This document shows, piece by piece, positions 14,838 through 25,000 of a stretch of 64,000 nt of DNA. The position numbers and the translations under genes were made by a program. Under the pieces are notes generated by a model, which saw only the letters and a list, made by a program, of their open reading frames with translations, was not told where the DNA came from and did not search any database. The number at the start of each line of letters is the position of its first letter. Position 1 is the first letter of the stretch. Origin of the DNA: Chondrilla cf. caribensis (Eukaryota > Porifera > Demospongiae > Chondrillida > Chondrillidae); contig OZ026551.1 in assembly GCA_964020155.1 (NCBI GenBank), positions 3,154,018 through 3,218,017 on the forward strand. Reading direction: 5' to 3'.

Positions 14838-15263
14838 AGTCGTTGAATAATCGACTAGCTAGGGCCCCGCAAATGGGCTGGAAATCCTAGAACCACTTCC
14901 ACTGTGGAGTGAATGACGGCGTGATCCGTGGTGCTGCTGATGCTATGGTGAGTAACCTCTTCGTGTGGTTTGCTTGGATATGGGCAAGGTCAAGTGGGTT
15001 GGCAGTTCGGGGTCACTTTACCTTTTTATTCTCTTTTCTTTTCCTGTACTGATTGCGATGATGTATTTCAAATTGCTGTATCGAGTTGTATTCGGATATT
15101 ACGATGTAATTTGCGATCGCGTTTGTTATGCGTTCCGATGATCTTATAACGTATTCGGCAACGCAGTGGATCAATATTCTGACGTCATTATGGCGCGAAA
15201 TTTGAAGTGTCCAGCGGGTATATAAGGAGCGGCAAATCGGTCATTCTGCACATTCGCATTTGC

Positions 15264-15265
<2 letters not shown>

Positions 15266-15329
<64 letters not shown>

Positions 15330-15350
15330 GTGCGTGTGTGTGTATGTGCG
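15266..15350. repeat. TG microsatellite
   Basis: Nearly pure (TG)n of about 60 bp, grading into TGCG/TGTA variants. Lies inside the collapsed first intron of galactosidase copy 0. Both strands are open as Val/Cys or Thr/His repeats, which is a compositional artefact and not coding. Confidence 0.95.
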
Positions 15351-15540
15351 TGCATGTACACTTGTGTGAAAATATTAATGCTGTACTGACAAGGCTCTGA
15401 AGGCCGAAACACTACAATGTAATACCCCGTTTACACGGGCCCAGTTGAGGTGTTAGGGTCAAGACATTCTGTACAACCCCCAGTAACCATTGACACAAGT
15501 GTCTACAGCTACTTGTGTGTATAGTATAATTTTTAGTGGG

Positions 15541-15580
15541 CTGTGTGTGTGTGTGTGCGTGTGTGTGTGTGTGTGTATAC

Positions 15581-15640
<60 letters not shown>
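15541..15640. repeat. TG microsatellite with a short interruption
   Basis: Two (TG)n blocks separated by TATACT within galactosidase copy 0. Not coding. Confidence 0.95.
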
Positions 15641-15642
<2 letters not shown>

Positions 15643-15655
15643 ACAGGATTCTTTT

Positions 15656-15698
15656 GTTTATTGAATAACTCGCAAGTAATTCGAGTTATTCAATAAAC
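15656..15698. repeat. Perfect 17-bp hairpin beside a MITE
   Basis: GTTTATTGAATAACTCG (15656-15672) is followed by a 9-nt loop and then its exact reverse complement (15682-15698). It lies between a TG array and the MITE that starts at 15703. It could be the relic of an older palindromic element or an arrest-prone cruciform; no function is claimed. Confidence 0.85.
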
Positions 15699-15702
15699 AT
15701 TA

Positions 15703-16488
15703 GAGACATTAAGATTTGCATTTTTGGCCTTACGCGTAACCTGTAATGTGTGGGAAAGTCACGTGCGCGCCCACAAACCGCAAGTTACACATTTTGTACC
15801 TGTAGACTAGCTTCTACGCGTAGATGATCTCCGCGTGAGTTTAGTTGGCGAATAACACTGTGTTTCGACGTTAGGCGAGTTCAAACATTTACCGCAACAT
15901 CTGTTCTATATCTTCGATCGTTATAAAGTACTTTTCAAACGTATGCTCTGGGTTTCGGCTGGTTTTATCGAGTAGTATGGGATTATGCCTTGGGGAGAAA
16001 CACATTATTATTCGAATCAAAGAACAACAATGTGATACAAAAAAGGAAGCCTCGGACTCAGGGGTTACGTGAGGTGACAAATAGTCACCGGGTGTTCACT
16101 GCCCTGGCAAGGTCTGGTCCCAATTCATGCAAGACGAAGTCTAGGGCATGATGGGACAAAAGTCAAAAAAAAAGAGAAAGGATTGCATGAGAGGCATAGA
16201 AAGCTTGTTTCTACATTGTCGAGCATTAAAAGTCTGTTTCGGTGGCTGACGTGCAGCACAATTTAGCGTTCGCTCGAGAAGTTATCTGATAGATCATGCC
16301 TACCAAGTAAAACGAGCTGTTATCTACCGTCTCACCCTCGGGTGACCCCTTTTTTCAACCAATCTTACACGTTACAGGTTACACGTGAGTCGATCTTAAG
16401 TGCATTTTAGGCTTAACTTGCGTGAACGCGTAACTTGTGGCTGCGGTTGCACGTTAGGCGTTACACGTACAAAAAATCTTAAGGTCTC
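15703..16488. mobile_element. 786-bp MITE with TA flanks
   Basis: Ends are GAGACATTAAGATTT (15703) and, inverted, GAGACCTTAAGATTT (ending 16488), one mismatch in 15. TA lies directly outside both ends (15701-15702, 16489-16490). Subterminal blocks such as GCGTAACCTGTAATGTGT on the left have an inverted counterpart near 16375 (GTAACCTGTAACGTGTAAG). The interior has no recognisable protein. It is a non-autonomous DNA transposon; superfamily uncertain, TA flanks fitting Tc1/mariner-type insertion. Confidence 0.75.
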
Positions 16489-16561
16489 TATTACAATACA
16501 TTCACTACCTGATCCAGAGTTCCATTAGGAGATGTATACAGCTGCTGCCTGTGTACAATTT

Positions 16562-16563
<2 letters not shown>

Positions 16564-16622
<59 letters not shown>

Positions 16623-16867
16623 TTCTTGTGTGTGTTTTTGTGTGTGTGTGCGTGTGTGTGTGGTGTGTGTATATACGCGCGCATGTGTGTACATGTGTGT
16701 GTACATGTGTCTGTGTCTAAGTGTGTGTGGTGTGTATATACAGGTGCATGTGTGTATATGTGTGTACGTGTGTCTGTGTGTGTATGTGTACGTGTGTGTA
16801 CGTGTGTGTGTGTGTGCGTGTGTGTACGAGTGTGTGTGTGCGCGCGTGTGTGTGTGTGTGTGTGTTC
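16564..16867. repeat. TG microsatellite and degenerate TG tract
   Basis: Pure (TG)n to about 16619, then about 250 bp of TG-rich variants with TGTACATG and TGCG. It follows the conserved intron-5 string TACAGCTGCTGCCTGTGTAC, so it occupies the same site as the TG tracts in galactosidase copies 1, 2 and 3. Confidence 0.93.
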
Positions 16868-17519
16868 GTCTGTGTTGGTTGTGGGTATGTATGTTAATAA
16901 GTCAATTTGGCTGTTATTTTAAGGAGGGGGTGGGTGGGCATTTCCAAATTTCTATCTGTGGAAGGATCCACAGATAGCAATTTGCTTTACCAAGCAAAAA
17001 CCTGTGTGTATAATCTAGTTCATCAGCTTTCCCTACTTGTTTGAGTACTTCTTTTGCCTCTCGAAAGGTGTTCAAGGTCACATGGTGTGGAGCAGCAGTG
17101 ACTCCAAGGAACAAGTGTGGGCCGGTCCCCTTTCTGGAGGCTCCGTTGCTGTCATTCTGCTGAACCTAGACGACACCAACACTTCAACCATCACCACAGA
17201 CTTCAAGACTGTTGGTCTCCAATCCCAGCAGGCCTCGGCACGTGACCTGTGGCTCCACAAGGATGCCGGAGTGATGTCAGAGAAAGTGTCCGGCTCTGTA
17301 CCCCCTCATGGAGTGGTCATGTACAAACTTACTCCAAAATGAGTGGCCATAGATGGCTCAAAGGAACCTTAGGATCCTTTGCAGGTAGTACTGTTAACCA
17401 TAGGAATTACACACATAACAATTGAAGCTGGCTGATTATACATGCATACATGAATCTTGTGCTGTACTTGGTGTCGAATCATTATAGGTGTGATAATGCA
17501 TTCTAATTATAAGCATGTC

Positions 17520-17625
17520 ATGTGATTCGAACGCGCCAGATATCTTATATACCTCGCGAGGGAGCTAGTGGTCTAAACACGTGATTATTGGGAGACTGCG
17601 GTATTACTCGTTCTGTGGAAAAGTC
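17520..17625 (+). promoter_or_regulatory. Conserved promoter block of galactosidase copy 1
   Basis: ATTCGAACGCGCCAGATATC is followed by a GAGGGAGCTAGTGGTCT-like stretch, then CACGTG and the start codon at 17626. Closely related blocks precede copies 2 and 3 at about the same distance, and a degraded one precedes copy 0. Conservation upstream of the start across paralogs supports a promoter or 5' UTR role; the duplication is recent, so identity alone is weak evidence. Confidence 0.55.
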
Positions 17626-20600
17626 ATGAATAGTTTCCTTGTTTTCTTGGCCTTCTCAGTGCTAAGCGGCACTCAATCGTTGAATAATGGGTTAGCTAGG
17701 ACCCCGCAAATGGGTTGGAATTCCTGGAACCACTTCCACTGTGGAGTGAATGACGGCGTGATCCGTGGTGCTGCTGATGCTATGGTGAGTAACCACTTCT
17801 TGTGGTTTGCTTGGATATGGGCAATCGTGAGTTGGTTGTATGAGGACAAGTGAGTTGGCTGGTATACTAAGGTGAAGTGGACGTGGAGTGATTCCGATCG
17901 CGGTAATATTCCTTTAATTTGGGAATAAACCCTTTCCTGCTTCGAAACACGAAGCTATTTACTGCTATTTTTGCGATTACAGTGTTCTCCTGGTAATGGT
18001 ACCCTTTGGCTGCAACTTACCTGACAGTGATGTCACCCACTTGTTTCCCATGTGCTGGTTATTCACACGTGGTTGGAATTACCTAGTTTTATCCTTTACT
18101 TGTATATTTATCCCATGCTAGCTAAAAACTGTATGAACTGCGTATATACTTGTGTGACACATAGTGGAATGTATACAGGATTACCTGTTAATATGTATTG
18201 CTTTGCTCTGCTTGACATATGTACAGGTATCTAGTGGTCTGAATAAAGTTGGCTATCAGTATATCAATATCGATGATTGCTGGCAGAAGAGCCGCAGTTC
18301 CAGCGGTACCATCCAATCCGATCCTACCACCTTCCCTAACATGACTGACCTCATCCAGTACATCCACAGTAAGGGGTTGAAGTTTGGCCTCTACAGCTCT
18401 GCTGGGTTGAGAACTTGTGCAGGTGCAGTAAGTCACATGGCACAATAGCACCTTAAAGTGTGTGTTCATGGCTGAAATGCATAGCTAGTTGAATACCCCG
18501 TCCTATGGTGTGATAAGCCCAACATCACACCTTGCATCTAATCATACAGCTTCCCCTAATCATTATGCTTATATTGTAGGAAATTTGAATCATTATTTCA
18601 ATTGCATATAGGGACAGATCGAATGCTTAAAATAACAAAAATATGAACACAATCTCCAGCATCATATGTAGTGGATTATATACTTAAATAATCTTCATTT
18701 GGGTTGTTTGTGTAGTATTTGGGACTTCTTGCAGTCTTTGCTCACAGTGAATATTCCAGAGTATTGTCCCACTGTTGTACGTTTGTAGTAAACAATCTCG
18801 GTTCAGTTGGCATTCACAGTGAAACACTTATCTAGTATGCCCCTTTGTTAGCACATACACTCCATTTGGTTCATGTACACTCTGTCAACTACTACCTTTA
18901 AGGTGCTATTGTATAGCAAGTACCTCTGATAAGAATTATAGATTTGAGTAGCCTTCAAATTGATTGGTGAGCTACAGTGAATTCACGTTAATCCACCAAA
19001 CCTTTCAATCTGCCACAATTTCCCAGTACTAATATAATGTACCAGTACCGATAAATATCCTGTTAATCCGTCAAACTTGTTAATCCACCATATTCTTTGA
19101 AAATGAATTGCAGCAGATTAACGAGTATTCACTGTATTTCAATTTGGACTATACTGTACGTATATCTTGTTTATCCACTCAGTAATATTCAAAGGTTGAA
19201 AGTTGTTTAATGTATTCAATACATTTGTGGCATAATTCTCAAACCTACATCCCAATAATAGGCATTTTATCACGATGATCATATGATCGAAACATTATAC
19301 TTAATTTGATGCATGATGAAATTAGATGGAAAAGACTATCAAACTAACAAAGGTACATACGTATGTGTATAAGCAATATACAATTTGGTCCAGTCTATAG
19401 TCTAAGCTAAAAACGTTAACATATGCCATTTTTCCATAAGTAAACAAGAGTGGAAGCTAGAGTTTTCACAATAACACTCTACTCTTTATCATTATAACTA
19501 TTATAATAGAAGTGGATGATGATATTATTGCGTATAATTGCTATTTTCACACATGCAGGCCTAATATTCACTTTGTTGTCTTGCGTACATTATTTATGTT
19601 TGTATCGTGTCCTGTTACAGGTCGTCCAGGTTCTCTTGGGTATGAAACCAACGATGCAGAGACATATGCTTCTTGGCAGGTTGATTATCTAAAGTATGAT
19701 AATTGCAATGGTGAAGGTGTGTGAATGTTACTTTTAGTGAGTTGAATAGATTATGCATTATGTGTATGAAGGATTGATCCAAGCCTGCAAATCTGGAAAA
19801 AAAAGATCCCTTAGTTCTTGTGATAAGTGTGATCGTTGATTACATGTTCATTTTGGTTCAAACCACTGTTCCTATACCAGTACTCCTGTACCCCAGCTGC
19901 TGTACCAGTGCTTCCAGTTATACAGGTGTTCCTATACCAGTTTCCCTACATTAAGAAATCAAGGACACCTGATTACATGCATTTTAACTTTGGTCTTAGC
20001 ATTTTGGTTATCGTGATATGGACACACTTTTCTTGATGCTTTCCTGTTTGCACAACTCAGGATTTGGAATTGATTGAATGTTTTTCTTCCAAATTTCAAG
20101 GTATTGATGTCAAAATTCGCTATCCCATAATGCGTGATGCTTTGAATAAAACTGGCCGGCCGATCTTGTATTCCTTGTGTGAGTGGGGTGTGGAGGACCC
20201 TGCTACATGGGCACCTGCTGTTGGTAACAGCTGGAGGACAACAGGGGACATTCAGGACAACTGGAAGAGCATGATTAGTAAGGACATGTACCTACCTGTG
20301 TGCAGTATGTGTAAATGTATCTACTGTGGATCTTTGTGTTTAAGTGAGGGGTCTTCTTTGAGTCGTTTGTTATGTTGTACTTTGTAGGTAGGATTCTTAC
20401 AAACGACAAGTGGTGGAATTATACTGGTCCTGGTGGATGGAATGACCCGGACATGCTGGAGATCGGGAACGGAGGAATGTCAAAAACAGAGTACATGACA
20501 CACTTCAGTCTCTGGTGTTTGGCTAAGGCGCCTCTGTTGATTGGCTGCGATATGTCATCAATGTCCAATGATACACTGGAAATATTGAGTAACTCTGAAG

Positions 20601-21509
20601 TGATTGCAGTTAATCAAGATTCTTTAGGTATGTTTCACACGTCATAACACTTGTTAATTCACAATACATTACTATGATCCGGAATTTCATTAGAAGATGT
20701 ATATTTGGAGGATTATACAGCTGCTGCCTGTGTACAATTTCAGTGTGTGTGCGTCCATGCGTGCATGTATGTGTTTGTGTTTGTGTGTATATGTGGTGTG
20801 CTTGTGTGTGTTGTTGTGTGTGTGCGTGTGTGTGTGTTTGTGTGTTGGCTATGTGTGTATGTGTGTGTGCATGTTTAATAAGTCAATTGCAGCAAATGCT
20901 TCAAGGGGGGGGTCATTGCCTCCCCCCTCCTTCTACAGATAGAAATTCATTTTGCCAAGCAAAAACCTGTGTGCCCGTGTCTAATCTAGCTCATCAGTTG
21001 TCCCTACTTGTTTGAGTACTTGTGTGTGTGTTCGTCTGTGTTGGTTGTGGGTATGTATGTTAATAAGTCAATTTTGGGTGTTATTTTAAGGAGGGGGTGG
21101 GTGGGCATTTCCAAATTTCTATCTGTGGAAGGATCCACAGATAGCAATTTGCTTTACCAAGCAAAAACCTGTGTGTATAATCTAGTTCATCAGCTTTCCC
21201 TACTTGTTTGAGTACTTCTTTTGTCTCTCGAAAGGTGTTCAAGGTCACATGGTGTGGAGCAGCAGTGACTCCAAGGAACAAGTGTGGGCCGGTCCCCTTT
21301 CTGGAGGCTCCGTTGCTGTCATTCTGCTGAACCTAGACGACACCAACACTTCAACCATCACCACAGACTTCAAGACTGTTGGTCTCCAATCCCAGCAGGC
21401 CTCGGCACGTGACCTGTGGCTCCACAAGGATGCCGGAGTGATGTCAGAGAAAGTGTCCGGCTCTGTACCCCCTCATGGAGTGGTCATGTACAAACTTACT
21501 CCAAAATGA
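17626..21509 (+). CDS. GH27 alpha-galactosidase (melibiase), copy 1, intact
   Basis: Hydrolyses terminal alpha-galactose residues; a signal peptide ([18 protein letters not shown]) sends it to the secretory or lysosomal route. Six exons, 17626-17784, 18227-18422, 19621-19716, 20101-20277, 20388-20627 and 21235-21509, join in phase to 380 residues plus stop. Family motifs in order: [20 protein letters not shown], the nucleophile Asp145 in YLKYDNC, the sugar-contacting LCEWG (177-180), the acid/base Asp200 in [35 protein letters not shown] and AVNQDSLG, then the C-terminal beta-sandwich in exon 6. The sequence resembles plant and short animal GH27 enzymes. Intron 5 contains two successive versions of the segment before exon 6, with the second matching copy 0. 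Against N-acetylgalactosaminidase activity: the CEWG loop is of the galactosidase type, but I cannot settle specificity. Confidence 0.94.
18975..19135. mobile_element. 161-bp pogo/Tc1-like MITE in intron 2 of copy 1
   Basis: Ends CAGTGAATTCACGTTAATC and, inverted, CAGTGAATACTCGTTAATC, both flanked by TA. The interior repeats GTTAATCCRYCAAA. No coding. The right half of the same element persists in copy 2 (26877-26978), so the insertion predates that duplication. Confidence 0.72.
20745..20875. repeat. Degenerate TG tract in intron 5 of copy 1
   Basis: TG-rich sequence following TACAGCTGCTGCCTGTGTAC, the same site as in the other copies, but here broken by many CA, CG and TT variants. Confidence 0.85.
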
Positions 21510-21837
21510 GTGGCCATAGATGGCTCAAAGGAACCTTAAGGTCCTTTGCAGGTAGTACTGCTAACCATAGACCTACGTACATATAACTGAAGCTGGCTGA
21601 TTATATGCATGCATACATGAATCTTGTGCTGTACTTGTTGCCACAATAATCATTATAGGTGTGATAATGTTATAATAACGTGAAATTTGACCACATAAAC
21701 AAAGCTTGGAGGAGCACTGTCGCCATCTCCAATAGCTCGGAATATCCAATATGTATTCATGTGTTTATTTTCCGTTTAATTTGTTTAATAATTACTGTGT
21801 ATTCATTGAAAAGGCATCACCAAACTTAATATAATTA

Positions 21838-21906
21838 TATAATATATATAATATTATAATATTATATATATTATATATGACTTAATATATATATATATAT
21901 ATATAT
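21838..21906. repeat. AT microsatellite between copies 1 and 2
   Basis: About 70 bp of TA/TATA repeats. It is absent from the corresponding spacer before copy 3, which otherwise matches closely, so the tract and its flanks (about 21680-21940) are a local gain or loss. Confidence 0.9.
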
Positions 21907-21965
21907 TTAGGGGCTTCTAAGGGAGGTCGATTATAATACTTTCTAAATTAAAGTTATAATTGTAT

Positions 21966-22094
21966 GCATGTGATTGGAACGCGCCAGATATCTCACGAGA
22001 GAGGGAGTGGTCTGATAATGTTATTGGGAGCATAGTATAGAGTATCTATGTTGGGAGCGTGACTACGTATATATACGTACGTACAGTATAAGTC
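21966..22094 (+). promoter_or_regulatory. Conserved promoter block of galactosidase copy 2
   Basis: TGATTGGAACGCGCCAGATA followed by TCTCACGAGAGAGGGAGTGG, nearly identical to the block before copy 3, then a TATATATACGTAC stretch about 25 bp before the ATG at 22095. Confidence 0.55.
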
Positions 22095-25000
22095 ATGAAT
22101 AGTTTCCTTGTTTTCTTGGCCTTCTCAGTGCTAAGCGGCACTCAATCGTTGAATAATGGGTTAGCTAGGACCCCGCAAATGGGTTGGAATTCCTGGAACC
22201 ACTTCCACTGTGGAGTGAATGACAGCGTGATCCGTGATGCTGCTGATGCTATGGTGAGTAACCTCTTCGTGTGGTTTGCTTGGATATGGGCAATCGTGAG
22301 TTGGTTGTATGAGGACAAGTGAGTTGGCTGGTATACTAAGGTGAAGTGGACGTGGAGTAATTCCGATCGCGGTAATATTCCTTTAATTTGGGAATAAACC
22401 CTTTCCTGCTTCAAAATACGAAGCTATTTACTGTTATTTTTGCGATTACAGTGTTCACCTGGAAATGGTACCCATTGGCTGCAACTTACCTGACAGTGAA
22501 GTCACCCACTTGTTTCCCATGTGCTGGTTGTTCACACGTGGTAGGAATTACCTAGTTTTATCTTTTACATGTACATTCATCCCATGCTAGCTAAAAACTG
22601 TATGAACTGCGTATATACTTGTGTGACGCATAGTGGAATGTATACAGGATTACCTGTTAATATGTATTGCTTTGCTCTGCTTGACATATGTACAGGTATC
22701 TAGTGGCCTGAATAAAGTTGGCTATCAGTATATCAATATCGATGATTGCTGGCAGAAGAGCCGCAGTTCCAACGGTACCATCCAATCCGATCCTACCACC
22801 TTCCCTAACATGACTGACCTCATCCAGTACATCCACAGTAAGGGGTTGAAGTTTGGCCTCTACAGCTCTGCTGGGTCGGAAACTTGTGCAGGTGTGTGTG
22901 TTCATGGCTGATATGCATAGCTAGTTGAATACCCCACCCTATGGTGTGATAAGCCCAACATCACACCTCGCATCTAATCATGCAGCTTCCCCTAATCATT
23001 ATGCAAATAATATTATCGCAAGAAATTCGAATCATTATTTTAATTGCATATAGTTTTTTTCTTATTGGGACGGATCGAATGCTTAAAATGACAAAAATAT
23101 GAACACAATCTCCAGCATCGTATGTAGTGGATTATATACTTAATTAATCTTCATTTGAGTTGTTTGTGTAGTATTTGGGACTTACTGCAGTCTGCTCACA
23201 GTGAATATTCCAGAGTATTGTCCCACTGTTGTACGTTTGTAGTAAACAATCTCGGTTCAGTTGGCATTCACAGTGAAACACTTGTCTAGTATGCCCCTTT
23301 GTTAGCACATACACTCCATTTGGTTCATGTACACTCTGTCAACTACTACCTTTAAGGTGCTATTGTATAGCAAGTACCTCAGATAAGAATTATACATTCG
23401 AGTAACCTTCAAATTGATTGGATTGGATTATTTTTTTGGACAACTTGATTCAAAATTGCAGCAGGTAACCCCTTACCCGAATCAGGAACCGCTGTTTTTC
23501 CTCAAGATGATCATTGCCCTATCGACTGGAGATTAGTCAACGATGATATTGTCAGTGACTTATCCATTATCCACAGCCAATTAGCTGAGCGAATCGTGTC
23601 TACTACTACAGCTGAAGAATCCTTTGTCACGACCGTAGTGTCGCACCTCTCCAAATGGAACCTTTTGACCAAAAAAAGACCAACAATCAATCCCCGTGGC
23701 CCACACCGGTCTTTGCCCATCCAAAGGACTGTTGAAAGACTGGCACTGACCAAGAACCAACTTCGAGGATCGTTTCGGAGCAATCCGCAAGCCTTTCTCA
23801 ACGCGGTCAGGGCACACAACAAGGCCGCCCACGCTGCCCCGGCCAGCACACTCAAGCGCTCCCTTGCCTAGCAGGAGAAAAAAAATCGGCAAAATCCTTA
23901 CGAGTATGCTCGACAAGCGATTAGGAGTAAAGAAAGTGTCCTACCTCAGTTCTCTCCTGACTGTGCCCTGAGCTACTTCGAGAAGTCCTTTAGCGATCCA
24001 CAGCCCTCCTTCTCTGGTTTACCTGACTGGGTGGGATCTGCAATGCCACAGCCAACTATCGTCTCTATGTTTGACATGTCCCCTATTACTCCAAGGCTGA
24101 TCAAACTAGCACTTAAGAAATGCTCCTCAAAATCCTCTCCCGGATGCAACGGCATTTCATATTACCACCTGACACATCTTCCAGGATGCCATCATTTTCT
24201 CGCTACGCTTTTTTCAAGAATACTCCTTGAGTCCCACACTTGCCCTTCCTCATGGTGCATGGGAAAGATTATTCTGGTACACAAGTCTGGCCCAGCCACT
24301 GACCCCAGCTCTTTCAGACCTATTGCCTTGACTTCCACTGTGGGAAAATTGTTCAATAGGATCATGGCCAGTCGTCTAGAGAAGTTTCTCTTGGCAAATT
24401 CCATCATCGACCCCAGTGTACAGAAAGGATTTCTGTCAGGGATCCCTGGAGTGATTGAACACATCTTCACCACATCAGCGATTTTGTCAAATGCCAGAGA
24501 GTATGAATTGCCGCTATACATGACATTTTTGGATGTCAGTAACGCATTTGGCTCTATTCCTCATGGGCTGATTAATGCCATGCTGAACCACATCAAAGTT
24601 CCTTCCCAGGTGATAGAGTACATTAACCACTCTTACTCTCAGTTGGCAGCATTTGTATCCTGTGCAGAATGGTCCACCCAGCAGTTTCGGATACAGCGAG
24701 GAGTTTTCCAAGGGGACACCCTATCTCCACTCATTTTTTTGATCGCCTTCAACCCAGTCATCACTCTAGCTAATTCAAACCAAACTTCTGGTTATTCACT
24801 CCACCTCCCTGTTCCATCATCAGCTGGCCTCCCCCCGTGGGGGCCCACATCTACGTAGAATGGGACGAGCCATCATCTGATGAAGCCCCCGGTTGGTACC
24901 GCTGCTCAGTAGTCAGCTACGCCCTCTCTGGTCTAACCTCGATCATGTATCCAGATTAGAGTAGTGAACTTATTGACCTCCACTCTGTGAGATGGCACCT

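Larger units (their letters stand above)
14838..17342 (+). pseudogene. GH27 alpha-galactosidase pseudogene (copy 0): first and last exons only
   Basis: A first-exon relic (about 14838-14945) aligns with exon 1 of the intact copies but carries TAG where they have TGG (the second Trp of GWNSWN). It still ends in a donor-like ATG-GTGAGT. Exons 2-5 are missing. The last exon, 17068-17342, is complete (275 nt, stop TGA, ending VVMYKLTPK) and looks essentially identical to the last exon of copy 1. The gap holds two TG arrays, a perfect hairpin and a MITE. No product with the catalytic aspartates can be made. The remnant looks like the product of unequal exchange within the array rather than simple decay. 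Confidence 0.88.

Noticed and set aside
17078..17260. Minus-strand frames repeated over every galactosidase exon 6
   Set aside because: Shadows of the conserved coding exon; they recur only because the exon is duplicated.
23511..23916. Antisense open frames of about 110 residues over the retrotransposon
   Set aside because: They mirror the sense coding region of the RT pre-domain and have no recognisable content.
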